From positions 496,001-560,000 of the forward strand of contig JAWWNJ010000051.1 in NCBI GenBank assembly GCA_037176885.1: a DNA stretch of 64,000 bases, in the 5' to 3' direction. The DNA comes from Favolaschia claudopus. Its lineage: Eukaryota; Basidiomycota; Agaricomycetes; Agaricales; Mycenaceae. Below are positions 34,095-46,800 of this stretch, one piece after another (position 1 is the stretch's first letter; every line of letters starts with the position of its first letter). The notes beneath the pieces were generated by a model, which worked only from the letters and a program-made list of their open reading frames with translations, was not told where the DNA came from and made no database searches. The position numbers were made by a program, and so were the translations under genes.

Positions 34095-36698
34095 TTACAG
34101 ACGCGAATTCTTCGGCATTTTGCGCATGGCTTGACGAACACCGAGATCCCCGAGCACATCTTCCGCGCCACCCAAAACACTGTCGAAGGGAACGGTTCGG
34201 TGATCTAGCAATCGAAGGGCAGGTCAGGATTGGATGAGTGTCAGCCATAGAAATGTCGTACAGTGCTCAATATTTTTCCCGAGACCGCTTTTTGTAATTC
34301 CACGACCACCAAAAATCTAGATGGCGATAATAATGAGTGAGGCCAGCCATCAAACAACTTGAGACCGACCTGGACGGCATCGGTCGCAGTCTCTTGAGCC
34401 GTTTTAGTCGCATACATCTTGGCGAACGCGATTTGGCCTGCCAAATGAGTCGACTGCTGCTTATAGTCTGAAGGAAGTCAGTTTCAAGTGGCTTGGAAAA
34501 ATCAGGACTGAACTCATATGGCACATTTGATAGGTGACGTTTTCCAACCTGGGGGACGATGAGCTAGGAGAACGGTCAAGAACGGAATATCGTACCAAGC
34601 CTGCGCGCTCTCAACACGGGATATCATGGCTGTCCAAGTCAGTACGAGCATGAACCCGCGAGCAGTAATTCTGACCTGCAAGTTTGGCTCGAATGACTGG
34701 CTGCGACACCAAAGGCTTTCCGAACACCTTCCTCTGGGATGCCCACCTGTTCGGAACAATGTGATGAGATCGGAAGTTGTGAAATCGACTATCTTCTTAC
34801 TTCAAACACTCCTCAACGATCGCCCGTTGACCAGAGACGCTGTTGCAAGTCATTCCCCACCTACACGGCAGATGAGCGATGGAACTATTTATCTGGGCCA
34901 CGTTGCTTGCCTCTCATGGTTGAAGTTGCTAGAGAGTGGTGTCACGTCATCAAAAATGATCTTGTCCCGACAGTCAAACCAGCATGCGTACCTCAAAATA
35001 ACTCGAAGCCCATCACCATCTTCACCAAGAGTGTTCTCGAAAGGCACAAGAACGTTATCGAACGTGATGTATGCAGTTCCTGAACAGATGATAAGCTGCC
35101 GCTGTCCCCGTAGCAGTGAGCATACTTGCCTGCAGTTGAGCTGTAGCTGGTCTTGATAGGTTTCGTCTCGATGCCTTCTCCACGGGGAATTACAAGAACA
35201 ACCATCCCATTTTCACTTCTGCAGCCAACGGTGAAGTAGTCGGCCTGCCGAATGAGTGAGATTTGTATGCCTATATAATAGAAGCGAGAAAAAACTTACC
35301 ATGCATCTGGAATAAGCCGAGAAAGAGACGTTATGCTGGGGAATTGTGCGAAGGTAATGAACACTTGCCCTCCAGTGATCCATTTCTGAACTCTCAATTA
35401 GCGACATGTGAGCGAAGAGATAAGATAGGCTAGCCTTGGTTCCCGTCACGACCCAACCTTTATCGGTCTTCTTAGCAAAAGTCTTCAAGCCAGCTGAGAT
35501 CACGGAATCAGTCTCTTCGTGTATTTACCGAGATAGACTGTACTTGCCTACATCTGAGCCCGCAAAGGCTTCCGTGATTGCGAGGCACACATGTTTCTTC
35601 CCTGAAAAGACTTCCTCGAGGATTCTATCACGGACTGCAGGTTGACCGAAGTTCATGATCGGGGGAAGGCCGATGTACGTTCCTCCGCCTATACAAAACC
35701 AATCTCAGTTGTAACGTGGAATGCGAGACAAATAAACAAGGATACCAAGTCCGTCAATGTAACCGCTACAACAAATACAGTTAACGGGAGATCGGAACTA
35801 GAAAGTAGACGACCCACCGTCCATGCAAGCGAGCACCCTCTTGGGCCATGATCAACTCATGGAAGTAATCGAACTGTAGAAATTGTCAGCGAGGCGGTTA
35901 GCAACGGAAAGGGCTTGACTCCATACCTCCTCAGGTTTAACAAGCCCGTCCATGAGGACACGACCTTTCAAATGACGGCCAGGTCCCAAGCGCATAGCTA
36001 TGATGTTCGTCTTGCAGAAAATGAGCGTACTTGTTGATGAATAATGATGAATGGCGTACACGAGCCATGGCATCGAACACCGATTGCGAGGGACGTTTAC
36101 CATCCTCCTCACGCGCATTAGAATCCGGACCTATTTCTTCCTCGACGAATTTGCGCAAAGCAGTCTGGAAGCGACGGTGACCCTGCCGGCGAGAGTTATA
36201 TTGGCGCCAGTTAGTGATACTGTGCACAAACCTCCGTGTAGTAGGGGCTGTGGAACCCGGGGTTCAACCAAGTGGGCTCGGCGTACGGAACGTTGCTCAA
36301 AGCGCCGATTTCGCGGGGGAAGATGGTCTGTTTCTCGCCAGCAATTGTACCAATCTGGAGACGTGCGTATTGAGGCTTAAGGAGCACTTCGTGCCTGTGA
36401 AGTCCGAAGAAGGCCTCCGTAGCATCCTGGCCAGCTGTTGAAGAATTTGAGTTTGATGCGCCATTCGAGCTTTCGGATTGGGCTTACCAATGTCTTCGTC
36501 CAATAAGACAGAGAGCCCTCCCGGGTGCATGCCAGCGAATTTGCTGAGGTCAAAGACTTTCGAGTCGACTATAATCCACTACGATTTTAAATTCTCTTCA
36601 TGAGTTAAGGTCAATTTGAGTAGAAAAGCGCGTACCAGATCGCCCTCTTTGTTGTGTTTAGACACCTCCTCCGCGGTAAACTGTTTCGTGGAAGCCAT
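34095..36698 (-). CDS. Cytochrome b5-acyl-CoA dehydrogenase fusion, copy 1 (PTS1)
   Basis: Starts at 36698 with MASTKQFTAEEVSKHNKEGD. The cytochrome b5 domain carries the heme-ligand motif FAGMHPGGLSVLLDEDIAGQ and DATEAFFGLHRHEVL with a candidate second ligand His. A linker (LSNVPYAEPTWLNPGFHSPY) leads to the acyl-CoA dehydrogenase: helices near AMRLGPGRHLKGRVLMDGLV, flavin/substrate motif CLAITEAFAGSDVAGLKT, then GWVVTGTKKWIT...ADYFTV, NFNHERW, FGGRGITKSGLGKNIEHYHR and LLGGAEDVLGDLGVRQAM. It ends KMPKNSRL; SRL is a PTS1-type tripeptide, so the enzyme should be peroxisomal. It introduces the 2,3 double bond into acyl-CoA. The fused heme domain may take electrons from FAD; that is inference. 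Confidence 0.9.
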
Positions 36699-36943
36699 AT
36701 TCGAAAGAAAGTAGGTTTTGGTACGGTTGAAAGACGCGAAGTTCTCGAGATCTCGGAAGTCAATTTCGGGGACTCAATCACATGCATCGGGCACCGGCAT
36801 CGGCCAGCCAATCATACCCTGCTTATAACACAGAGACAAAACTAGTACTGTACTTGAACTGTACGTCAGCAAACTATGGAACCTTGGTCGTACATGTCCC
36901 GCGACCGCTGATGGGGCAGCTCACAAAATATTTGGTTATGATG

Positions 36944-39079
36944 TTACAAAGTAACCAAAACTGCACTCGAAGCTTCAACTACGATCTTCCCCCCACGAAT
37001 AGTCTCTTCTCTATGTTTTCCTTTGGCCAGACCATTAGAATCCAGCGCGAACGTCTGTCCCGCCCAGGTCGTCTGATTCCCGAAGGTAACATCGGCACCA
37101 GGAGCTTCGAGCCGCTTCACGTTCACAGATTTATGCCTTGGGGGTAAGAAAGCCGATATATCGAACGTCGTGGTTGGCCGCGGTCCTGGTTGCGTTTGGT
37201 TGAATATTTGGAGGTTGAGTAGCGCGATTTTCGAAGGATATTCTTGGGCAGAATCCTCCCAGAATCCATAAACAACACTCTGCCCGGCGCTGAAGTCTCC
37301 GCCTGCAGTAGTGACCGTTGAGCCATTGGAAATTCTTCCGGGCCATAGATTGGCAATGCGTAGAGTTTTGGAATGGCCGAGAGTCTCGGTGATGAAGAGG
37401 TACGCGGAATATGACGGGAAGACTTGTTTTTCGCCGTTCAACGCGTCCACTGGATACCTGGGGATATATGTTCAGCATATTGACACGAGACCTTCACGAG
37501 CTACGAACCATAAGTCATATCTCGACAAACCGCCGTGATTGAGCTGGGTAGAAGATTGTAAGGCCAATGGCCCTCCTTGATGTATGTACAGGCTGAAAGG
37601 TCGATTGGTGGCCATCCAACGTGCGAGGGGCAAACATACCGTGAAACGTTGAGAGACGCTATTGACATCGATAAGTTGGAGCCCCAGGCTCAAGCTTAGA
37701 ACCTTACCAGCGTAGAAGGTAGTATCCAAAAGCCAAAGAGCTTGACCGAAAGTATCGGATACGCCAGCCTTCCCAGAGCAAGAAACAGAATTATATTCCC
37801 CGATGACGAACGAGTCGGGACCAAGTTGCGCGCGAACAGCTTGGATGCGTGGCTGCCACAAGTCAAGGTAACTAGAACATGAAGGAATGAGCGGCGGATC
37901 TGGTCGACATGTAACGGCCTCACACAGCCAGTCGAGTATGGTTGACCTGAGAAGGTTGAGGCGGAATGTCAGCTAAGCAGAAAAGAACATACTAGATTAG
38001 GTAGAGTAGCAATCGGAATCCTATCGGAAAACCCGGAGTCAAACCTATGAACTTTTGAATGAAAATGTTAAAAGGCATACCTTGGAGCATCGCAAACACT
38101 GTATTGATACGTGTGCTAATACGATATGAGCTGGGCTTCTGCACTAGTATAGATGACTGTCGTGCCTCACTGCAGGACTTGACAGTACCGTCGGCGTTTG
38201 CCCCATCTGCCAAAGCACTCTTACAGTCCAGTGCGGAACTTGCTCCAGGCGTATCGTAGGGCCACAGGGGATCGATGGCTGTAGCACCGATCTGGAACAT
38301 AGGCGCTTTGAAATGCAGTGTGTCGGAAATGTTTTTCGACCAGGGCTTTATTAGAAGGTGAATTTCGGAAGTTCAGATGTGAGAAGCACCGAACCTCCCA
38401 AACCGCGTTGTAGGTCTGTGGCGTCAGAGGAGGAGAGTATTGATCAGGTTCGTTCCCAACTGATTCCAACCAGTTGAGCCCCAAATGAAAGAAAAGAAGA
38501 AGGGTTCCCTCACTCTCGAAAGCCACTAATTGACCCGGATTTAGCCCTGCTACTGCAGATTCAGCAACGGTCAGGGCTCCAGTGAAGTTGAAGTCGTTCA
38601 GATCCTGGCAGCATTGAGCGGGGCGATACACGAATTTATGTCAGTATTACCAAATTCATAGTTATCTTGGTGCCTCGAGGCAGAAGAGTTTTCGCGGCCG
38701 TCCAAAACTGAGGGCCGATAGTAGTGTTGACGAGCACAGTTCCATTTACGATGAAATTGGAGAGCGCAGTATCAAGAGACGCATCCCAATATGTAGAATC
38801 CGCAGTGATACCACCGATGCGAATTTCAGCAGGAGTCCCTGTGCGATCTTTCAAATTTTGCAGCAAGTTCATTGTAAGCGTATTCGGATCCGTGGTGTTC
38901 CCCAAAAATTCGATGAAAAAGGCGGTCTCTAAGCTGAAACTAGCCAGAGATGGATGTAGAGGAGACGAGGCGTTGAAAGGCAGCGATGGCGGTCCATGGA
39001 GGACCAAGGTTGCTGGGGCATCGGCAGCAAGAATGCCCTGAACAGCAGACAACATCGGGATTGCGAGTCGGAGAAGCAT
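36944..39079 (-). CDS. Secreted GH79-type glycoside hydrolase (beta-glucuronidase-like)
   Basis: ATG 39079 starts with a hydrophobic secretion signal (MLLRLAIPMLSAVQGILAAD). The (beta/alpha)8-barrel part includes SLETAFFIEFLGNTT, EIRIGGITADSTYWDASLDT and the acid/base strand with GNEPDQYSPPLTPQTYNAVW. The nucleophile block is FVIGEYNSVSCSGKAGVSDT, then FGQALWLLDTTFYA; both carboxylate residues are present. A C-terminal beta-domain ends in GKIVVEASSAVLVTL. Several NxT/S sequons (GNTTDP, VNTTIG) fit secretion. Fungal GH79 enzymes remove glucuronic acid or 4-O-methylglucuronic acid from arabinogalactan-type sugars. The gene has no obvious link to the beta-oxidation genes around it. Confidence 0.85.
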
Positions 39080-39260
39080 GGTGAAGTCGGCGCTGCAGGT
39101 TACGGATGCCCATGTTAAATAGAATTCTGTTGAATAGAATGCAAACGAGTCCTTGTGACTTGCGTCAGGACGCGACGGAAGTTGAGAAGAGACGAGAGAC
39201 AGATGACGCGGAATCTCCGGACCGGCCGCTTCTGCAAACTCAAACTTGGCCAGTTCCCCC

Positions 39261-40487
39261 ATGCGATTGTTCCTCACTGGCGCAACTGGATACATTGGAG
39301 GCGCGGTTCTTACGCGTCTTTTGGCGCACCCATTGCAACATACTTTCGATATCACCATTTTAGTACGCTCCGAAGAAAAGGCTGCCACTTTCAACCGCAT
39401 TTTTGGGCAAAATTTCTCAGCGGTTGTGGGATCTTATAGTGATTTGGACCTCCTGAGGAAACTTGCATCCAACTCGGACGTGGTGTTTGCTTGTGTTCGT
39501 TGGATCTTTCACGACTTGCACCCAATTTTACGACGCGCTTTCAGGCGGATGCGGACGATCTGCCTGCTGCAAAGGCTATCTTAGATGGACTTCGAGACAA
39601 ACACTCTTCTGGAGGCTCTCCAATCCTCATCCACACTGTCTGTTTTTGAATTCGGAGCTTCAAAATGCATCCTAATGCTGCGCCCTCTAGTCTGGAACAG
39701 GTAAGCATATACTGCAGGGGCGTTCCAGAAAAGGACGAGGATTTTCGTACTAGGCGTCTTGAGTGATTCTGCCGACGGGATGCATTCCTCGCAACCCGTC
39801 TATTCCGACCTTGATATCCCGCAACTCGAAACGCTACCACCGGGCCAGCCACATCGAGATGTGGACCTTGCTTTGGTAGAAGCCGACTCCGAAGGTTTGC
39901 ACTCTTTGGTGGATTGTTCGTATCAACTTCATCGCTATTGTTCAGGGTATGTGAAGACATATATCATCCTTCCGTCGACGATATATGGCTTTGCATCTGG
40001 ACCTCTGGTAGAAGCCGGCCTCCAGAATCACCGCTCTCAGCAAATTCCAAGACTGGTCGATGTGAGCCTGAAGCGCGGCCAAGGAGGCATGGTCGGTCAG
40101 GGTAAAAACGTCTGGGGAAATGTGCACATCGACGATGTTGCTAATCTTTACATCCGTATCTTCGATCTTGTGGCCGAAAAATCTCCTCCCACCGACTTTG
40201 CGCATGGTCGCGCCGGATTCTATTTCGCAGAACACGGCGAACATACTCTGTATCAAGTCGGGGGAGCCATAGCCAGAATCCTCTCCGGCATGGGCAAGGG
40301 AACCTCTGTACCAACGACATTCACTGACGAGGAAATACGTTTATATTTCCCCAACGGCACAAGCCTTGGGAGCAATTCTCGATGTCGCGCATTCCGAGGA
40401 ATCAACATTGGTTGGAAACCAGCGATGAATACACAAGACATGCTCTACAGCATCAAGGCGGAGGTGGAGGATGCCCTCTCTGTGTAA
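39261..40487 (+). CDS. NAD(P)-dependent epimerase/dehydratase-like protein
   Basis: ATG 39261 starts MRLFLTGATGYIGGAVLTRL, whose GATGYIGG is the Rossmann loop of extended short-chain dehydrogenases. Blocks that follow are ITILVRSEEKAATFNRIFGQ, SDLDLLRKLASNSDVVF, KAILDGLRDKHSSG, YIILPSTIYGFASGPLVEAG, GKNVWGNVHIDDVANLYIRI and GWKPAMNTQDMLYSIKAEVE, the stop being at 40487. The catalytic tyrosine would be the YGFASG or an upstream YSDLD, which I cannot decide. Similar fungal proteins are annotated as NmrA- or epimerase-like with unknown substrates. The start is 181 bases from that of the divergent glycosidase. Confidence 0.8.
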
Positions 40488-41115
40488 TTGTGTATACAAC
40501 ATTGCGGTTACATTCCTGAGGCATCTCGAGTCTTTCCGATCGCCATCATCGCCGTCTCGGTTTCAGCCCAGCAGTCGCGTTAGCGGCCAAGATCTGACAC
40601 TCCAGCAACACTCCAGACGTGACTTTTGACGGGCAGGGCGGGTAGTAAACTAAGCCGGGGAAAGAGAGAGAGTCGATGTTGCTCATGGACGTTAGCGGCG
40701 GCGTATGTATATCACATAAAAATCTTGCGAGTACATTTTGTCCTATAAAACGCGGTCGGGGCCAAGTCGGGGCATCGTACGAGGCCCCAACCACGAGCAG
40801 CGTTGGGGGTCAACGGCCCGTTAAGCGATTGGCGGGGTGATGGGAACAGCCGCGGCAGATGCCGGCGTTGTGCGGTTTCACCGGAGACATTTACCTTGTT
40901 TCCCTTGATCTCTCTCAGCCGCGACGCCAGCGAGCCCATTGACTCTCTCTCTCGCCGTCGCCGTCACGCTGGTGCGTCCATATTGTTCCTCTCGTTGAGC
41001 ACGGTGCTGAGCTTTGTGTCTTAGACATGAGCATTTGAGGAGACTTGTAACCCTATATACCGCCAGCTAACCGCTCACCCCGACACTCTTTACCCCCCTC
41101 GTTCATTGTTCCGCC
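40488..41115. other. Intergenic, promoter of the membrane-protein gene
   Basis: 628 bases with no coding signal. A TATA-like CCTATATACC lies about 65 bases before ATG 41116, followed by a pyrimidine-rich stretch typical of fungal 5' leaders. Nothing else recognised. Confidence 0.5.
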
Positions 41116-42735
41116 ATGGCCCACCGCCAACACCCAGCTCATCGCCGCGTTCTCGCTCGCCGTGATGAATTCGATACCCCCACCGCCGAGGGGCTAACTG
41201 ACGCCACTGTCGCCCAAGAAGCCACAGAGATAGCCAACTCGCTCGTCTTCAATACCGCTGCGACAGGTCTACCCAACGCAAACACAGACAATATTAAATT
41301 TTCAGAACTAGTTACAGCTACTCTTACCTCTCCCAAACCATCCTCTACCGCAGATGCTGACTCTGCAAACGCAAATGCGCTCAACAATCAACCTTCCGGG
41401 TCGCCAGTTTCAAGCTCGTCGTCCGAAATCTCGATGACTACCGTCATCGGCGCCTGTCTTGGTGCCCTCGCAGGTGCCATCATCATCATTCTGGTCGGTC
41501 TTTGGCTTTACCGCCGTGGCACAAAACCCCGTCCGCGCTCCCCCTCAAACGCTCGTAGAGCCCCCGTCGACAAGGAGCGCGCATGGGGAAAACTTGATGA
41601 AATGGAGGAAGACAAGTGGGAAGGCAAGGATGGCAACATGCACACCAAAAACGGCGTCGTCAGCGTCGGGCCCATGGAGAAGCTCACCATGTTCAAGAAG
41701 ACGCCCAGCATGCGCACAACTTACACTGTTGGCGGCACACTCGAATCGGACCACCCCAATCTCCCCCCTATCGCCGCCTTTGATCATCCATTTGCCCAGT
41801 ATCACCCTGGTCTCGCCGAGAAGCTTGCCATGGAAGAGGACACGGGCGCTGAGCTCGCCCAGCCACGCCCCTTCCTTGCCCGCGTCGAAGCCGTTCCTCC
41901 TATCTCATGGGATAGCGACACTGTCGGTCGGGACTCATTCCTTTCTCTCAACTCCAATGCTGGCGGTATGACCCCCGGCGTTGACCTTGCCCTGCCCACG
42001 CCCAAGCTCACCTCCTCCGAGCCACACCACTGGGAGTCCGCCGAGGTCATGCACTTCGAGCATTCTGCTCAGGTTGAGAACGCCGACACCGAAGACTCCG
42101 AGCAGCGTCGCGGCCGCGCCTCATCTATCGTCGACCCCACCACGACAATCAACGGCCTGCCCCGCCGTAAGAGCAACCACAACCCGTTCTTCGGTGCCCG
42201 CATGTCCACACACTCGACCCGTTCTACTTCGCGCTCCATGTCGCGATCTCGCGCCAGTTCCCGCGCGGCCTCGCCCACACTCGAAGACGCCGATGCGTAC
42301 CCCATGCCAGCGCCACCCGCTCTTGCGTACACCCGCGAAGAGAAGGGAAAGGGTCGTGAGATCCTGCCGCCGAGCCCGCGGAGCAGTACGGGCAGCATGG
42401 CCACTGTGACTGCCGTCAACTTCGCCGGCCACTACCCATCTTCAATCAACCCCTTCAGCGACCCTGCTCCTTATGACCCGACGAGCGCGCCGACGATGCC
42501 TTCCTTCTCATACCACGGATCGGCTCACAACTCCAAGGACAGCCACGACCGCGCCATGCAGTCGCTTATTGCTGCGCTTGGCACGACGGGCGAGGACGTT
42601 GAGGAGCGGTTGAGAGTGGCGAGCATGCAGCCGAGCATGATCAGCGAGGTCTCAGCATACACCGATGTCACCGATAACGCCCTGAGGGAGAGCTGGCCTG
42701 TGCCCCCTAGTCGGCCGCAGCCCGGGCAGGTCTAG
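41116..42735 (+). CDS. Single-pass membrane protein with large serine/proline-rich cytosolic tail
   Basis: Intronless, 539 codons. The N-terminus has no clear signal peptide, and a threonine/serine-rich stretch of about 100 residues follows. One membrane segment at residues 112-136 (TTVIGACLGALAGAIIIILV) is followed by the stop-transfer-like RRGTKPRPRSP. The C-terminal 400 residues are low in complexity with small islands (RAWGKLDEMEEDKWEGKDGN; MEKLTMFKKTPSMRTTY; HYPSSINPFSDPAPYDP). The layout (Ser/Thr-rich ectodomain, one helix, disordered tail) resembles fungal cell-wall-stress sensor-like proteins of the Mid2/Wsc type, but no WSC cysteine domain is present. Function unknown. Confidence 0.8.
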   Translation: MAHRQHPAHRRVLARRDEFDTPTAEGLTDATVAQEATEIANSLVFNTAATGLPNANTDNIKFSELVTATLTSPKPSSTADADSANANALNNQPSGSPVSSSSSEISMTTVIGACLGALAGAIIIILVGLWLYRRGTKPRPRSPSNARRAPVDKERAWGKLDEMEEDKWEGKDGNMHTKNGVVSVGPMEKLTMFKKTPSMRTTYTVGGTLESDHPNLPPIAAFDHPFAQYHPGLAEKLAMEEDTGAELAQPRPFLARVEAVPPISWDSDTVGRDSFLSLNSNAGGMTPGVDLALPTPKLTSSEPHHWESAEVMHFEHSAQVENADTEDSEQRRGRASSIVDPTTTINGLPRRKSNHNPFFGARMSTHSTRSTSRSMSRSRASSRAASPTLEDADAYPMPAPPALAYTREEKGKGREILPPSPRSSTGSMATVTAVNFAGHYPSSINPFSDPAPYDPTSAPTMPSFSYHGSAHNSKDSHDRAMQSLIAALGTTGEDVEERLRVASMQPSMISEVSAYTDVTDNALRESWPVPPSRPQPGQV

Positions 42736-43840
42736 AAATCTTCACTCCTGCGCGAGGCAACCGCAACAACTCCAACGCCGCTAACATAATTTAACCCTGC
42801 AATCCCGGCTGACCCACTGGTGTACTTGTTATAATTCCCAACCCGCAATCGCATCTCCTGACGTACAAACTTTCCACTGACTGTGTGCTTGCGCTGCCTA
42901 CCTCTCCTCTATCCCCTCCTGTCGCTCTTTACACTACTCGTCACCGCTTTTATGTACTTTCACGGAACTACACCACGACCACCTGTGTGTATTTCGCTTT
43001 TCCCTGACCTTTCTTGTTTGTTACCCTGGGTGGTAATACATCATGCTACTTTGCAATTCTACCTTGAATATTTGCTCGCACGTACATACACCCCACCCCT
43101 ACACACAGGCACATACGTCCACCCCCAATACTACAGCCTTATTTTTATTTATTACGCGGATGCGTTTTTGGAGACAAGCTTGCAATCTCATATCAATTGC
43201 CGCTCAAGAATCATTATGAAGCGACAACCATACTGTACCTCCCTGTATGGAAGCAACCATCGAGGGACCGTGACAAAACGGTTGCCTTGTTTTCAGGCAA
43301 CCGACCCGCCGTGAGCCGTGACTGTTGCCAAAGGAGGCAACCATCTGGCTCAAAAAATTCGTGAAGAAGCCATCAAATCGTTGAATTTACTACAATTTCG
43401 AGGGATTTCGGCTAATAAGCAGCTCAAAAGGTAAGCACAGACTCAATTGTGTATGTTTCCAGGCAGAAAACTCTTTTTTCGTGCTGCGTCACGATTTTTT
43501 CAAGGCAACGGCCTCAATCGTGACCGTGACCACCTCAAAAAGAGGCAACACAACCAACCCCACCGCTACCGTGACGGTTGCTCCCATACAGGGAGGTACA
43601 GTATCAAGGTCCTGCCTCCAACACTCCCTGAGACAGTACAAAGGGAAACCCAAGCTCGCAAAGTGAACAGGCGGTCGTATATTGAATCATGTAATACAAA
43701 ACTTAGAGTAATTTTTGAGTCTGCGCCGCCGTATCCAATACAAGAGAAAAACTACAAATTGGGCTCGAAATACAGTACTTGGCAGAAGATTTAAGCATTC
43801 ATATACATATGAGCAATCAAAAAAGTACACGTAAAATTCG
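42736..43840. other. Intergenic with an inverted-repeat element
   Basis: 3' flanks of the membrane-protein and transcription-factor genes. It has a pyrimidine-rich stretch to about 43200 and then a 373-base element with terminal inverted repeats, listed separately. No coding signal. Confidence 0.6.
43231..43603. mobile_element. MITE-like element with 28-bp terminal inverted repeats, TA-flanked
   Basis: The left end at 43231-43258 starts TACTGTACCTCCCTGTATGG and continues AAGCAACC. The right end at 43576-43603 is its reverse complement with one mismatch. Each terminus begins or ends with TA, as in Tc1/mariner-type elements whose TA target is duplicated, so the element proper may be 43233-43601. 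Inside, GGTTGCC/GGCAACC pairs form small hairpins at 43280-43302 and 43324-43340. It encodes no protein. A non-autonomous DNA element is the simplest reading. Confidence 0.75.
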
Positions 43841-46800
43841 TTAATATGCCTGGCTGTACATGCCCTCCGCTGGCATGTAGTTGTGGCTTGGTATTTGAGA
43901 CATCCATGAGTAGTCTGTTGTAGTTGCGCTCAGTTTTTTTTCGATCGAGTTAACAAGATGAATAGTGACAAACCTTCTGGCCAACCCGTGCCGAGGGACT
44001 GCATGCCTTGTAACGGATCGGAGTTGTACGGCAGCGAAGGAGGGAAGAAATCCGGGGGCGACGTGTCAGTAGCATCGAGGCCGAGCATGTTGCCCTCTCC
44101 TCCGACAGCGAGGGGCATGAATGGATCCACGCCCGCATTGAGCGGAGGCGCAAACCGATCGAATGACAGCGCAGCCGTCGTTGGCGCTGGGGAGAGCGAA
44201 TGCGTCGTCTCAGGCGAGGTGTGGCTGGACACCGAGTCGGTTTCCATTAGCTGCTGCTGCCCGGAGTTTGTGCGCAGAGGTCGCCGAGGCTGCTGCTTTG
44301 CAAGCGGGGCAGCGAGCAGGCCTTTGAGGAACCGCGCATACAGGTTTGGCCCGTGCTTGTCGTCGATGGAGACGTCGGGTGATGCGAGTAAATCGATCAC
44401 CTGTTTGACGAGTCCCCGGATTTCTTGCCGCTTGTCAGTAGTGAGGTAGGATGCAAATTTCGGTTGCAAAAGCTTTGTTTGTTCGTTCAGATGTGGATAA
44501 AAACGAAGCCGAGATAAAGACAGACCTTCACGAGCATAGATGCCGCAAAGGTGACGAACACACTTTGCGCTATTGGCCCGTGGCGGAGGTATATCCCTGT
44601 GAACAAAAATGAGTTTCCTGCAGGACGAAGCGCGAGAAGTGCTGACTTTGATCTGGACGTCCCACATCGTCCACAATGGCCCGAACAACATCAGACGCCG
44701 CAGCGACGCACTACAGGCAATGTTAGGAAGGATTTTGTTTCAAGAAGCTATAAACTGACTCGGTTCAAGAACGGATTTTCATCCGTGTTATTCTTGCCAA
44801 ATGCGTGTTGGAACCCGAACGACAGCGCGACGAGACGCGCGTAACTGTAGGCCAACTTGAGCAGCCCACTGCGGAACCGATTTTGCGGATCTGTCAGGTC
44901 GGTCGTCTCAAGCACCTGCTGCCACTTGTCTTGCAGCTCCTTCAACTCCTCGTCTGTCTTCGATGCAACCGCCTCAAAGTCGATATTCTGCGCAAAGTGT
45001 CATGTCAGTCCGATATCCATCGACACTCGGAAACACCACACAAACCTTATTCAACCCCGTCGGATGATTGGGATCGCTATAAATTGTCGCCATGAACGAC
45101 GCCATCACCTTAAGCTCGCTGTTGTAAGCGCAGATGTGGATGTCAAAATTCTGCATATTGTAAGGGCTGCTCCGCCACCATTCGGAGCTCCGGTTGGCCA
45201 TGTAGTCATTGTTGGGGATGGTCGGCGCCTTGCCATACTGTGAACCCGTCGAGCGATCGAGATTGAAGCAGTTAAGCCAAACGCGCGTGCGATTGAGCAT
45301 CTCTCGGGCGTGAGACTCATTGCGCGGTTCGGCGGTGTTGGGAAGATGCAGATTAAGGTCAGAGGCCATTCTGCCGATGAACGTTGGTAATGTGAGCAAT
45401 AATGACTAAATGTTATTCATACCTGATAGCCAGCCCGAGATATAGCCATCCGCGGTCGTCTTCCCAGCGCTTTGCAGGAACAGGATACAGGGACATTAGG
45501 ATATACCCTTGGCAAAGCTCGACACATTTTTGCCCACTGATCAGGGCCGTGCCGGCAGCAAGTTGAGCGAAATGCATCGCCTGTGGGTAGAGCTCCGGCC
45601 GTTCAGTATAGAACCGAGAGGCAATGGCGCAGACTGTGTGGCAGTTAGTGCCTACAGCTTTTTGAGGAATACCAGACGCACCAACAGTGAACAAAAATGG
45701 ACTGCGGAAGCAAGTCTTCTGTGGAGTGTATAGAACGGGATCGAGTAGTGAGACTGAAAGATTCATGCGCTGGAAAAATATGTCGAACAGCTTCTCCGCC
45801 TCAAGGGTCGTGATTAGACCGCGCGTTAAGATATGAGGCGCCGCAGGCCCATTACTGAGCGGTCGACTTCGCATCGGGTCGGGAGTTGGACCTGTTATGA
45901 GTGGCGCCTTCAGCAACTGAACTAAGAGAAAAATAAAAAAATACTCACTCGATCTGAAGAAATTACTGTTCGCCACACCAAGTGCAGGCGCGTCATCCGC
46001 CTCATCGTCCGCACCCTTCTTCAGACTCAAATCCGCCATGAGCCCGAATGGACTCGCCTCACTAGGCAAAGTAGCGAGTTTCTCGCCACCTGAATCCTTC
46101 TTCTTAGGCACGACCCTGCCACTACCACTCCCACTCGACGACGCAATTGATAATTGCCTCGGTTTCTTGCCATTGCTCCTGTTGACTGTCCTCGAACCAA
46201 CAGGAACTTCCTCTCCGTCCGAATCCAACACCTCAATCCCCACCTCATTACCGTCTTCCCTCAACTCGTCGCTGCTGTCAACCAGGGCCGCATCAAGTCC
46301 CTCTTCGCCGTCATCACTAGCAGAATCCTCCAAATCCTCCTTGACGAGGAAGCTTTTTGGCATGCTCGCCCCACCAATGCCGAGGAAGCCGTCAAATTCC
46401 GCCAAGCTGTCGCGGGCTTTGGCGATCCAGTTTTCAACCGCGCGATTGGTCTCGGTCGACTCGGTGTTGTCGGCAAGGCCATCTCCGGTGAGAAACCCGG
46501 ACGAGGGTGTAGTGGAGGATGGGGAGAGGACGGGCGACTGTAGCCCGCCTGTAGACGAGTTGGGGGTAAGCGGAAAAGTGTCGGTCGTAGCTGAGTTAGG
46601 TGGTAGGCCGAGCTGTTGCTGGCGTGCATTGGTTTGCTCTAGCTGAGTCATAAGCTTCTGTATCTGGGCCGCCTGCTCGCGGATCTCATTAAGCAGGTGT
46701 TCACGTTTCCTGATTCGTAAGGGGTAAGTAAGCGAACGAAGCCCGCCAGGAGGCGGGGAAGAGACAAAGAAACGTACGGCGGCGTCCGGCGTTTCTTGCG

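Noticed and set aside
34000..34250. Short open frames on both strands around the end of ACAD copy 1
   Set aside because: They overlap the last exon ending KMPKNSRL and have no independent support.
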